A stretch of DNA of 53,643 bases from Phaeoceros laevis (taxonomy: Eukaryota; Anthocerotophyta; Anthocerotopsida; Notothyladales): contig JBNGIQ010009406.1 in assembly GCA_049999765.1 (NCBI GenBank), positions 248,037 to 301,679 on the forward strand, written 5' to 3'. Of this stretch, positions 41,359 through 53,364 are shown in pieces; position 1 is the stretch's first letter; each line of letters begins with the position of its first letter. Made by a program: the position numbers and the translations under genes. The notes beneath the pieces are model-generated. The model did no database searches. It saw only the letters and a list, made by a program, of their open reading frames with translations, and was not told the DNA's origin.

Positions 41359-44226
41359 GGCTCGGAGTAGGAAACGTTTGCGGGTGGGACCAGGCGTCGA
41401 CGAGCACGCTCGGGCTCCGTCGGATGGGGGCGCATCCTGCGGCTGTCCAAAGTCCACGTGAGGAAATAGCTGTGGCACCCCTGCACTCTGTCAATTTGGC
41501 AAACCTGTCACAAACCGTCGCCCCTGGGTTCACCGGGGTCATCCGGATATGTTTGGACGGACTTACCACAGCCGACTGCCGCAGTTGACGGGCTTGGTAT
41601 CCACATCCTTCTCTCGTATCTACTGCAGCGTTTCAAGTCGTATTTTATCTGATGCTTGCAAGTGGTATACCGGCTAATTTCGGTTTGTTGGAACCTCGGA
41701 AGGAGAAGGTGAGCGACTAGCAAGAGGGAAGATCATACATGTATAGAAAACTGATGTGAAATTATGCCACGATAGTATATATTATATTATGATGTGATAG
41801 GAAAGGAGCAAGAATGTGATATGATAGTGGGTAAGGCATCTGATACAATAGTGGGTGGGAGATATGGTGGCTTTGGAGTTGGTTCGCATAAGCGCACATG
41901 TGTGTGGGGTGGAACCAGTGAGAGAGCGTACAATTTTTGTTGTTGCTCGTTGGTATATTCGTACTCCAATCATGGAAATGCAAAAGTGTTCACACATTCA
42001 ATGCATGCTGACAAGTACGGGAGCGCACAAATCTCTCTCCCTCGAAGAGACAGACGAGACGATAGTGAAGCGTGCGTGTGGGTACCGCACTCTTGCGATT
42101 GCTTCTTCGCTTTTGAGTGACGTGTAACGGCCACACCCACATGCGTCACGATGGGTGGGCGAGGGGCTCGAGACCTCTCTCCTTACCGATTGGTGGCTCC
42201 AGCTATGTGACGTCGATGGTGGTGTTGGCGTTGGACAAACTCCTCAATTCATATCTCCATCACTTTCTCTCTCTTCCTCCCTCCTCTTCTCTCTCTATCC
42301 ATCCATCCACCCATCAACCATTCATGGAAGTATTGTAGCATAGAAGAAGAATGGAAGGAACGGATGGATGCTTCCACCAAATGCGTGCACTCGTGAGTGT
42401 GTGTTGTGAGACTCTCCTACCTGTCCCATTCCGCCAGCCTTGTGCTTGTGAGCACGTTCGCACGCACTACTTTCGTAAAGGTTATATGGTACACTAATGT
42501 GTACATCCACACCTACCCTTGTAGTACGCACTCACTTCTCACCGCAAACCAATAGTCATCTGTCAACCACTCATCCATCTGGTCTATTCACCTCTTTTTG
42601 CACATAGTTTTGTTCCACAATAGAAGGAAGGAATAGATGGATGGATGGAAAGAAAGGAAACCAACCCATGAAGGAAGCATCAAGTAGTTAGTTCCAGCTG
42701 TACAATTTCAAAAAACGAGCACTCCTCCTTCCATACGTTATAGTTAGTTTGTCACACACACACAAGTTACAAGAATCCAAAGTGTGGGCAATACAAAATA
42801 TAGCACAAACACGGTGGAAGAATAAATGTGGTTGTTGGTAGCTGCCAACCAACTCTCCAGCCAACCTGACGAGGCAGCCATGTTTTGCATGCAACAATGT
42901 TGGAAAAACGAAAAAAAGACAAAATATCAAGAGCATTGCGGAACTGCTGCTGCATCACAGCCCGTCCTCCACCAGCCTTGTGAATGATCATAGGGACAAG
43001 TGCGTCGTTGCTTCCCACAATGCTAAATTTTATGCACAACACAACCAACCGAAAAACAAACCCGAGCCACGAAACAAACAAACAAAGCGGGCGACGTCAG
43101 CGTGCCCACATCGCACGAAGGTTCCTTGTGCTCTTGCAGGGCCGGTCCCGCAAATCTATCTAATCTTTTTTGTCCGCGCAAAACGGCTCATCTCCTCTAC
43201 TTCGACGGGTGACAGCCGCTAATAGTATTCCTACGGCGACAAATCAAGCTCGATATGCTGCCCATCCTTCTCCGCCGGGCACGCCTGCTTTGCTATTTTT
43301 TCCCTTTCCTTTTAAGCAAAAGGCCGCCAGGTAGACACAATCTTTGTGATTTGCCGATCTCTCCTTCCTCTAATTAGACCAGAAGCGAAGCAGAACAGAA
43401 CATGTCGTAGAGAAGAAGCAGAAGGAGAAGCATGCCTTATAGCCTAACCGTCCGTATAGCAGGCATGACTGGAGCTGATGAGCTGCTGACAGAATGAGGC
43501 CTGCCCAGCCAGCGGGGTTCACGGGCAGAGCAGCCAACAGAGCCCGGTGGGTGTACCTATCCTATCCGACGCCAATAGCAGCCCGGCTGTCACCCAGCAC
43601 CGCTGATGGCGAAAGGCCCCGCGCTTGCGCCCCCCGCCGGCGACAAGCGCGACTAAAGCCTGCCGGTAAAAACTGCCCATCGACGTTGACATTCACGTAC
43701 GTACACCACAGCTCGTACTTGCTTTGCTCACCCAACCGTAGGTAGTCGTACTACGGTACACTGCTAAACACGCTAAACACCTTCAAAACTTGAACGAAAA
43801 TGCTTTATTTTATTTTATTTATCATCAGGTAGGTTTACTTACTTGCATTTTTCATCATTGTTGTCACATTTCACTGGTCAGGCAGGTCAGGCAGAGCATA
43901 AGATCGAATCAGAAAGGCAGCGTAGTCTATTGGATCGGATGCTGCTAAAGAAGGAAGGAAGGAAGGAAGTAACAAAAAACAAGAACCGATAAAAACAAGA
44001 ACCGATAAACAGCAGGTGCAGGCAGGAGCATGCGATAGGGTTGAGATACCGTGCTGCGGTGGGGGTACGGCTGGCCTGCTACGCCAGATGGGATACGATC
44101 CGAGGTAAGGTATGGTATGTACGTGCGAGAGTGAATGAGTCCCCAAAAATACTCACCGGAAGGGGTAACAAAGGCGTAGAGCGACGGCAGCAAATGGCGT
44201 GACACGCGGCCGGCGGCCCCAGTGGA

Positions 44227-44244
44227 GGCGCGCGCGCGCGCGCG
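44227..44244. repeat. alternating (GC)n tract
   Basis: An uninterrupted alternating purine-pyrimidine GC run of about 18 bp, the kind of sequence that can adopt Z-DNA. Confidence 0.8.
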
Positions 44245-45113
44245 TCTTGCGCCCCACGAGGAGCCCTGGCGAAACGCGCAGGCGAAATCCCCCTCCCTCT
44301 CTCTCCGTCTCTCTCTCTTATACGGCTGCGTACATGCCATGCCATCCCATGTTACTGGTCACCCCATGCCACACATGCCGACGTGGCGAAGTAGGCGTGC
44401 CCGATGAAATTGGGCGGGCGGCGGCCTGGCCCATTATTGTTAGAAGCAAAATTGGACAATATATTGAGCATACAGCCCTGAAAAGGCAAGGGACAAAGGT
44501 TGGCTGTGGTGGACGATGGCTACACTATTATGCGTTGCTATTCCTGTAGCGGACCAAGATCTCAGGGGCGAGGTGCGGACAAAAGGAGCGCTGCCCTGAG
44601 GCCGTGAAAAGCATCAAAGTATAAAAAAAGGGCCCGAAAAACAAAACAAAGAAAGCCCAAAACTGCCATAACCCCGTTGTCTTTGTCCCATCCCACAGCG
44701 CTAGTGCTGCATGCTGACAAAAACTACATTGCTAGTCTGGGTCTGCTGGGTGGTAGCATGGCAGGCTGGTTCCATTGCCAGGATACAGGGTGGCCCGGGT
44801 CGTCTGTGTTGACCCAAGAAACACAAAAAGGAGGGGATATTGATACTGCTGTGCGCAGCAGAGATGCAGGAGATGCACAAGCAGATGCAGTTATTCAAGC
44901 TTTTCTTTACTGTTTTTGTTCCTTTTTCCCACACAGTTGAACACTGGACTGTTGGAATTGCAGGACCCGAGGATTATTCTCGTTCTGCGCTGGTGCTGCT
45001 GGAAGCGTGCATTTCTGAATGATGATGAGACCCAAAAAGAAAACTAGTGTAGCTGCTGGGTTTCAACTTGTCGTCTCTAAACTTGCCCCCCCTCCTCCTG
45101 GAAGTAAGTGCGT

Positions 45114-45133
45114 GCGTACTACTAGTAGTACGC
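45114..45133. repeat. perfect 20-bp palindrome
   Basis: GCGTACTACTAGTAGTACGC equals its own reverse complement over 20 bp. No protein-binding family is recognised. Confidence 0.9.
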
Positions 45134-46395
45134 AATATATAAAAAGGGTATCTTATTGTTTTCAGAGCTCCGAGTCGCACGCCCGTCTAAATCTTACTTG
45201 GGGAAAGGAGCCCTATAATTGGGGACGCTTACTGCCCGCCCTTTGTTGGCGAAACCGGCGCAACCCGGACTGGGACTGGACGACCTTTGGACGACCGGCT
45301 GGCAGCACCACCGAGTGACTCCTCCCCTGACCTGATAAAAAAAAAACTTGTAATCTTCTAATAATACCACACCACCATGTTACCATGTATGCATGGGTCC
45401 ACGCATTAATGTATGTGTGGACACCACATGTGCCTCGCGTGGCCCATGCGCATGCGGCAGGCCAATCATTGCATCTCACATACATACCTCATTCAATTCC
45501 TCAAAGCAAAGCTACTCACTACGTACGGCATGGGTGACGCAGCCGCATGGATAGCCATGCATGAGAGGCCAAGGACGCGCCATGCGCCATCCGCCATGGC
45601 AAGGGCGTCGTCGGCGTCGTGGCGGTGGGGCCCGCACCAAACCATTTGGTTAATTAGCGCGGTACCGTGGCCAGAAAGGTCACGAGCGGCGCTCCTCTAA
45701 ATTTACCCCGTCCTAATCATGTCCAGATTTGGCGAGATCGCGCGGGCGGGCGGCGCCATTGGCCCCACCAGTTGACTTAAGCCACGCCGGCCGCGAGCCC
45801 CCGACCGGTCGCATGCAGTTTAGGCACACTGGGATTCGCTCGCTGCTCGTTGGGCCATCACGCCCCACCGTAACGGAACGGAGCACTGCGCTCGTACTCG
45901 AACTGCCACTTACTTACACATCTACCGCGCTAACCGGGCCGGACATACATACGGTCCTGGCCATTACCATGTGACTCGGCTGTTATGTTTGCCTAATCGC
46001 ATCTTTCGGCATCCCTCCCACGAGTAGTTGCCCGCCAGCAGCCGCCCGTCCGTCCGTCCGTCCGGCCGCCCGCCCGCCCGCCCCAGGTTGACATCCATCG
46101 CTCTAACGTAATAATACAGCAAAGTACAGCGCCCTTTTGCCGTGCCGCCGGCTAATAATGTAAAACCCTTTCACTACCCGGGCAGGCCAGCTTTGTCGTC
46201 GACGAACCTTCCGCTGCTGCGGCCAAATGATTAGCCGGCGTTAACGTTAATGAGGGTCTCCGGACCGGTCGGATTCATCATCGGTCGCCGACCGACGCGA
46301 GAGTGCAGCGTGAAGCCTCGGCTGAACGGACTCCGTTACACAGTGAGTGATCGGCACCCACCCTGCAATCATGAACTGAGGCCGAGCAGGCCGAG

Positions 46396-46411
46396 CCGCG
46401 GTTAACCGCGG
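46396..46411. repeat. perfect 16-bp palindrome
   Basis: CCGCGGTTAACCGCGG is a full palindrome. Its half-site (GGTTAACCGC/GGTAACCGC) recalls the repeat at about 40580-40615. Confidence 0.9.
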
Positions 46412-47894
46412 ACTGCGCGGTTGGCTCGTGGTAAGGCACCCGCTGCTCCCCCATTGGCTGGCGCGAGGTGCTGCCGGAGTGGCGCCTACTTTACGCGTGG
46501 GGGATTGTGATTGGGCGGAACTCCCGGAGCCCCCTCCCCTCGCTGCTCCCATGGCGTGAAGGAACGCCTAATTCCAAGTAAGTGACCACACACCGGTCTG
46601 CCGAGCTGTGCGCCACTGCAGTTGTTCCGTACTTTTTTGTGATAAAAATTTTACACACATCACAGGAGAGGGGAGAAACGTATGGCAAACGGTGTGCTGC
46701 ATGCAAAGGGTCACCCGGCCCCGCATGTTGAGGCACAAGGAAGAAACATGTGTTAGAAAGTTGCCATATATGGGGCCTCCTCTCCTAAGTGATGAGGTAG
46801 CCTAAAGGTGCTCCCAAAAGGTGGTCCAGTTATAGTCGGGACACAACCGGACTGGAGGAACTGGACTGGACTGGGAGTGCAAATATCTGGAAAAGTTTGG
46901 AAATGGGCGCTTGCCGATAGCTATGTACCAGCTGGTTAGGGCGGATAGGATAGGAGGCCCCTCTCCTGAGGGAAAGGTGGTAGATCAGCCTTGTTGTATC
47001 TTATCTTATCCCGGCTTGGCTGCTGCCCCTGCTGCAAAAGAGTGAGGGAAGAGGCAGCTAAAAAAGTGGGTTTTGTAGCGCAGTTGGGTTCGGTTGAGAT
47101 TTGCTTTTTCATCACTTTGATCAGTTTGTGGGGAGTCTCCTGCTGCACCTGGGAAAGAGTGCGGCATCAATCAAGGGAAGAGTGGTGGAAGGCTTTGACT
47201 CGTTTGACAAAGGCGCCCGGGGAAAATCGAATATTGTTATTTAAAGCGTAGAAAAGTGGTAAAAGTGGACCGCAGCAGCAACGAACTTATGAAAGATGGG
47301 GGACGGATGGGGAGGAGGGAGGTGTTGCCGTGCTCGGGTTTCGAACCGCAAAACTCCAAGATGGGGTTGGAGGGGCGCCACGCGGTTCGAGGAATTCGCT
47401 TCCGTGTGAGCGAGCCCTCTGGCACAAGCCAAGGCCTGGCGTCGCTTGTGCTGTGTGCTGTGCGCAGCCCGAAACGGGCCGCCTGTGCCTCCTCTGCCCC
47501 TGCCGAGGCCTCTGCCTCCTGCTGGGGCCGTGCGGGGAAAAACAAGAACCAATAATATAATGGGGAAGCAGAGCAGAGCCGGCGCGTGCGAGTCCAGTCA
47601 CACCCAGCTCATCCATCACGACCCGTCCATCCATTGCTCACGTCGTACCACATCCTCCTGGGCACACGTTATGCCACATCCTCCTTTCCGTAGCGATACA
47701 TGCCCCAGCTTGTGTACATGATGAAAAGACTACACTGTCTAGCTGTCTGCTACATCAGCCGAGCCGAGCCCGGTCCGTCTTTGCCCTCAAAGTCTGCATT
47801 TCATAATTCCCCATTTTGACGACAGTGTCGATCGTGAAGCGACTCGAAACGAGCATGGCTGCTGCTGCTGCTCATCATAATAACGGAACAAACC

Positions 47895-47994
47895 NNNNNN
47901 NNNNNNNNNNNNNNNNNNNNNNNNNNNNNNNNNNNNNNNNNNNNNNNNNNNNNNNNNNNNNNNNNNNNNNNNNNNNNNNNNNNNNNNNNNNNNN
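47895..47994. other. assembly gap, 100 N
   Basis: A run of 100 N in noncoding sequence. Confidence 0.99.
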
Positions 47995-49840
47995 CCTGTA
48001 AGGCTGTAACCCTGTCGTCCATGGGGGGCTGCAAAACTGGCAGCAACCGGCATCATGCGTTTGGGGCTGCATCGGTATTCGGAAAACAATGTCTTGTCTG
48101 GGAAGAAGCAGCAACTGCAACGCCAACCTGTCTGGAGAAGTGCACCAGTGCACTCCACTCATACATACATACATATATGGCATGGCCATTGGGTGACTGA
48201 CAGGCAGGGCAGCGCTAGCCTTGCCTGATCACGAGCAGCCAGGCAGGCGGCAGGGCCAGGCACAAGCCCCGTCGTCACTGACGGGACGGACGACGGGCGG
48301 ACGGACGGACCAACGGATTAGGCAAAGTGCAGCCCAGAGCGTAGGTAGCCTTTTTTTGTCTGCTCTCGGACTTGCCTCTCTCGGGAAGAGCCACTTTCAC
48401 ACGGACGACCCTGCCAGACCAGGCCAGGCCGGGCCAGGCCTGCATTATTGTTGTGTCTGCCATTGCCGTTTTCGAAAATAGACCCGCACCCAACCTGCCT
48501 GCCGACTTGCCTCGACTCGGGTCGACTCCGGTCCGGGTCGCTCGCTAGCCGGTCATCCCTCCCTCCCTCACATGCATTCCGTGACGCACAGCCTTTTGGC
48601 CAGTCAGCCGCAGCCGCCAACGGGCACTCCACTTGCACCGGACGGATGGACGGCAGGTCAGGATGGATGGCCTTCATCATGTGTCCACCGCTACCGTCAA
48701 CCGGGAGGGATGGAGTCCGATGGACCATCATCATGGAAGCAAGCTAAGCTTCCGCTTGCCGTCCACGTCCACGGTCACGAGGGACCGGTGCCACAGCCAG
48801 TCGACTACTACTGCAGTAGACTTGTGTCTGGTACCGAGTTACTTACCACCAACATACGCAACAGTATGTCATGTCCGTAGACAGGCCAGACTTGTGCTGT
48901 ACACAAGTGTAGTAGCTATAGTAGGTCCAGTCGTTTTTTGGAGTGGCATGGCATGGGGTTTCCAGGCCAGCCGTTTGTCTGCTTGTGTTGTGCGGACGAC
49001 CCAGCGGGCGGGAGGGGAGGGAGGTTAGCGGCAATGAGGAGAAATTGGGGATCGAGCGAGATTTGGACAAGGACGACGGCCCGCGAATGATGCACCGCAC
49101 TTGCACTTGCACTTGCACTTGTCACTGCACTTGCAACCTTCAGAAACTTCGCAGGCTGCCCGTCCGTCCTTGTGAAGCTGCCGAATGAGAAGGAAAGAAA
49201 ATGGATGCCACACTAGGCATGGGTCACCAAACGGCCATCATGTGGCGTGCGGGCGGGCGCCTCTAGATCTCCAGGAATGCTGCAACTGCAAGTGCAACCG
49301 TTACCTTTCCTTCCGATTATTATCAAGTGAGAAGCAAGGGCAAGGACCCAAGGAGCATCTCTCTCGCAGTTGTTGTCTACTAGACTGTACTAGACCATAG
49401 CTAAGAGGGTTGCCTCAATGCTAGAGGGCCGGCTTCAAGGTAAATAGGTAAAATGGTCCTTGCTTCATACAAGGATATGGAACTATAAACTAGCCAGTCC
49501 CAAATGCTCCATGACTTTGACACCATGTGCTTTGTGCCAACAAGACTTGTGGTACCCCATTGGAGGGAGTTGTAGCCTCACCCGCCTTTATTCCAAATCG
49601 GCTAGCACCACATAAAACACTTCTGGTGTTTCATGTCATGTTTCATGTGGTGGCTCCTGTAGGTGCTCATCCGTTGTTTAGTTCCCTTCAAAATGGCTCT
49701 CAAAGAGTTTAGTGGCTGCTTGCAAGCAGTAGGTCACTTACCAGAGCATGTAACCGTTGCGATCAACATTCTGCGTACAAGAAAGATTAATTTCCACACC
49801 ATCCAAATCATCAAGAGTTCTTGAAAGAAAAAAGAACATA
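47995..49840. other. intergenic, short repeats only
   Basis: No gene is seen. A CACTTG hexamer array lies at about 49097-49135, and an inverse-oriented relative (GCAACTGCAAGTGCAACCG) sits 150 bp further on. GGAC/GGCC-rich short repeats lie at 48290-48310 and 48415-48445. Confidence 0.4.
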
Positions 49841-49843
49841 TAA

Positions 49844-49976
49844 GTGAGCTAATTTGTGCTAGCTCAGCTAGATCGGGTGTTGAAATAGTGCAAGCTAGCT
49901 TAGCTAAATGAGGTGTCGAGCTAGTGCGAGCTAACTCACGTAGATCGAAGCTTAGCTAGATCGGAAATTGAGCTAA
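49844..49976. repeat. degenerate AGCTAG-rich tandem repeat, about 35 bp
   Basis: Successive blocks of GAGCTA/GCTAGCT followed by TAGATCG- or TAAATGAG-type text recur roughly every 35 bp, with many changes between copies. Confidence 0.6.
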
Positions 49977-49977
49977 G

Positions 49978-50336
49978 CATGTACTTCTTAAATGTAAGCA
50001 TGTTGACAACACTGTGACAAATCTATGAATCTGTGTTTCGTCAACTATCACTTCATTTGTAGAGTCCTCATTAATTGTTGATCAACGGCATGTGTGATTT
50101 CCATCGGAGTTAGCTAAACAGTTAACTTATTTCTTATGGCTATTGTCTGGAGTATAAGCTTGTTATTAACTTACTTCGCCATGTCCTGCACAATTGTCGC
50201 TGCCTCGATTAGAAATTTACCAAGTGCTCTTGCCTTGGGTTGTCGCATGTTATGGCTATGTCTGGAGGGTGCCCAATCATGCTATTAACTTACTTCTTAT
50301 ATCTATGTTTGGAGTGCAAGCATGTTATTGAGACAA
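49978..50336. repeat. diverged interspersed 45-bp repeat, about four copies
   Basis: The phrase ACTTACTTCTTAT, then CTATGTCTGGAGTGCAAG, then CATGTTATTA recurs, with substitutions, at about 49982-50005, 50121-50169, 50245-50287 and 50289-50333. Confidence 0.6.
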
Positions 50337-51620
50337 GTCTATAGTAGTAGTAGTAGTGGAAAGAACATGCTAGCTGACGCCACATGGGAATCGAGCACGC
50401 CGACACATTGGTGGCACACTAGTGGTTTGGTGGTCTGTACCTTGCAAGGAAGTGCACCCCCCTTTCCTAGCACCTGGCTAAGCCAAGCACTAGGTGGGTA
50501 GATGACCTATGCAACGCAGTGAGTCCGACCGCTTCATGCTCCTAGTGTGAACACGCGAGTCGGTATCCTAGCCTAAATACCTATGGTAGTTTAATCCTTA
50601 ATCTATGCGCTAATCTGTCTTTGTTCTCTCTGGAGTGCTTGTAGTCTTTCATTCCGCCAAAGTGCTTGTGACATCAACCGCAAAAGATTGCTCAAAAGAT
50701 TGCTCAACCAACTTGTAGCCCTTGGTGATGAGAAGGTTCCTCGGTCCTGCTGTGGTGGTCATCCTCGCAGCTTTCATGTCTGATTTGTGTGCTTCCCCCA
50801 TATTAGAAATCTTCCATCTGCATAATTCGGGACTCTTGTGTAGATTGAGTTTTTCTTCATGCTGAAAAAGTGGTAGTTGCCTGCTGGGACACTTTCTTGC
50901 TTGTGCTCCCTGGGTTGGAGCTCTGTACTCGATTGTCTGCACATGGAGCTCTTTAATGACTACATGCTGTAAAAAAGGGCCTTTTAGGAGCAATTATGCT
51001 AGCATTTCCTATGCTTAAGGCAATTGTGGACAAAAGGTAAAGAAACTCCTTTTGCTCGCTTCATTCTAGTAATCTTGGGTGCTAGAGTACTTCAAGCAAT
51101 TCTCATATATTACACTAGTGTAGAACCGTGGAGGGACTGGGTGGAGGGACCCGTCGACATCCCAAGTTAGAGATATAAACAATTTAGTCCAATCATTTCC
51201 ATGTATGGAGTAGCCCATATGGTTGGGTTCATCGAGTGGGAAGGTTAAATGTGGGGTTCAATCTCAGGACTGCTTTTATTTTACCCCGCGGTCGCGCTCC
51301 CTCTCACGCTCCGCGCGCGCACTCACGGTCTCTCATTAGAAGGAACAACACGGGAATCCCCCCATCCATCCCACACAATTTAAACCATTTAAACACTCTC
51401 TCTCTTCCTATTGTAGAGAGAGTGTCCTATCTTTTTATAATATAAGATGAAGTAAATGGTGACAGATTCCATCAAGTAAATTTTAGACTCAAAGAGCAAG
51501 ATTTTCAAATTACTTGATGTAAATTTTGTCCATCACATCCAGTATTCCTGTTTTTTCTCTCACACGAACATGAGTCTCTTTTGAATTGCCTTCGAGCAAA
51601 TTGTTTAAGGCGTTCACAAT
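50337..51620. other. unassigned sequence
   Basis: A minus-strand frame of 114 codons at 50649-50993 has no recognisable family and is not called. Repeat-like short motifs occur throughout. The right end is AT-rich. Confidence 0.35.
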
Positions 51621-51720
51621 NNNNNNNNNNNNNNNNNNNNNNNNNNNNNNNNNNNNNNNNNNNNNNNNNNNNNNNNNNNNNNNNNNNNNNNNNNNNNNNN
51701 NNNNNNNNNNNNNNNNNNNN
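51621..51720. other. assembly gap, 100 N
   Basis: A run of 100 N. Confidence 0.99.
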
Positions 51721-52590
51721 CAATTATAGCACGCAATTATAGAATTAGCGCGCGCGATAAGAGCCACTTAGCCTGTAAGCTCCAAAGCATTCTACCCGGC
51801 CCAGAAAGCTGAATAAGGCACAGACACCAGCTGCTACCTCTTTTATGAAGTGCACATTTAAAGCGTAGTGCCCGGGCAGATGTCCAGAATCTTGAACCAG
51901 AGCTGCTCTCTCTCAGCTCTTCCAATGCATGGATCCCCAGCTAGGGCTCCCAGGGCGGACCCGAGGACTCCAATGTCGATACGTGTCAAGTGCAGCTGTC
52001 CAAGTGCGGTCCACTCTCTGCGTAAACTTGCTGGTGCCCTGAATTGATGTGGTGTGCAGCAATTGCTGAGCTTCTACACTTGCTGTCCCTGCATAACATA
52101 GACCTGTCGGTGGAAACAGACATGGCATAAAAACGACTTTGTACTGTTGATAAAAAAACATGCAATCAAGATGACAAAATCCAGCTCACCAATCGAAAGA
52201 CAAGCCCCTAATAAAAATGTAGTGTAGAAAATGTCATCATGTATTTACATGCTTTCATAAGCAAACCTGTTTTCTTGCGTCGTTTGTTCCATCACCCTAT
52301 GCTGCACCAATCACTATGGGTTTGGTAGACATTGGAATTAGTACATTGGTCAGAATTTGAACCCATGACTATTTGAAGCAGCTGACAAGAATTCAAAAAA
52401 GCATATTGATGTTGGTAGACATTAGAGTCGTTCGAGGAGAGGAAAGACTTCACTACGTGCTGGGCCGCAGCTACAAGAAGAAACGTGACACATGCTCTAC
52501 TTATCGAGGTCAGGTTTTCTGGATGCTGCAACATAAGATCTACATTTCGTTTATGAGTCATTCGACCTTGGCATGCAGACAGCTATCCCC
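51721..52590. other. unassigned, possible minus-strand coding remnant
   Basis: On the minus strand about 52,000-51,860 reads LHLTRIDIGVLGSALGALAG and then EREQLWFKILDICPGTTL before a stop. This looks protein-like but is not recognised, and neighbouring frames are broken. The remainder shows nothing. Confidence 0.25.
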
Positions 52591-52679
52591 TCACTATCTG
52601 ACATGCATCAGCCCGCACAGCAGGAGCAATCCTTGCTCCCTTACCGTCTTCACTAATTGCTCTCTTCTTCAATGGGCTG

Positions 52680-53083
52680 GGAGCTGGGGAAGCTCGAGGA
52701 GGAGCTCCTTTTGCTCACCTGGCCATGTACAAAGTGTGCTAGAACGAGCAGGGAGATTGCGAGGACGCCGACATTCTGGCAGGAATCGACCAGGCTGTTC
52801 CCAACGGTGTGGACATTTTGTCCGTCTCCATAGAGACTGTAAGTACAAGAAGCAAGCAACATTTGGCAAGCTTGCCCCAAAGCAAATTTGACTGACCAGT
52901 TCACGATGCCTTTGATTTTCGTTGAAACCTTCGAGCTGGGTACCTACTCCTTGTTGATTGTGTGGACATGGATTGCAGGAGAGTCCTCAACCCCAGTTCT
53001 ACGAGACGGCAATGACAATTGAGCTGTTCCATGCCACACAGCAAGGCATCTTCACCGTCGCTTCTGCAAGCAACAAAGGCCCT
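52680..53083 (+). pseudogene. subtilase (S8 serine protease) fragment with in-frame stop
   Basis: Two exon remnants keep splice sites: 52680-52838 (donor GTAAGT) and 52979-about 53083 (acceptor TTGCAG). The frame reads GAGEARGGAPFAHLAMYKVC, a TAG at 52740-52742, then NEQGDCEDADILAGIDQAV and NGVDILSVSIET. Exon two has QFYETAMTIELFHATQQGIF and TVASASNKGP. In plant subtilases this is ARGGAPxAHLAVYKVCW, DILAAFDxAIxDGVDVIS and AIGSFHAMxKGI...SAGNxGP. It lies between the catalytic His and Asn parts of the domain. The stop replaces the conserved Trp (TGG to TAG). The similarity ends exactly where the satellite begins, and the Asp, His and Ser regions are missing. The copy is dead. Confidence 0.8.
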
Positions 53084-53364
53084 CTAGGGGGCCGGACATC
53101 CGGCTCGCATCTGGCCTTCCAGAGGGCCGGATATCCGGCCCGCATACCAGTAACCTATTGAAAATCACTACAAATTTATATATAACAGTCTGAAATAGGA
53201 AAGCATTGAGAACCGTCTTTCACTAATCACGCATCTGGCCTTCCAAAGGGCCGGATATCCGACTCGCATACCAGTAACCTATTGAAAGACACTGCAGATT
53301 TATATATAACAGTCTGAAAACAGGAAAGCATTGAGAACCGTCTTTCACTAATCACGCATCTGGC
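53084..53364. repeat. 124/125-bp satellite, two full copies plus ends
   Basis: Full units start GCATCTGGCC at 53107 and 53231. A truncated third begins at 53356, and a partial unit precedes the first (from 53084). Units share GCATACCAGTAACCTATTGA, TTTATATATAACAGTCTGAA and GCATTGAGAACCGTCTTTCA. Unit 1 holds an 18-bp perfect palindrome, GGGCCGGATATCCGGCCC (53124-53141). Unit 2 has it mutated on the right side. Confidence 0.9.

Larger units (their letters stand above)
41359..47894. other. gene-poor region with simple repeats and palindromes
   Basis: I find no supportable protein gene or RNA gene. It contains TC-rich tracts (42265-42320), (TTTTA)n near 43805, (GGAA)n near 43950-43969, an alternating GC tract at 44227-44244, a perfect 20-bp palindrome at 45114-45133, (CGTC)n/(CGCC)n at 46050-46084 and a 16-bp palindrome at 46396-46411. 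Confidence 0.45.

Noticed and set aside
47337-47347. GGTTTCGAACC, resembling a tRNA B box
   Set aside because: No flanking T-stem, anticodon arm or acceptor stem pairing could be built on either strand.
413-52742. Idea that TAG is read through or recoded, since the kinase, subtilase and AT-island frames all break at TAG
   Set aside because: Normal genes here end at TAG too (IFT54, the YOS1-like gene, the carrier), and RF1 with a PVT motif is for organelles. Three decayed copies with TAG is coincidence.
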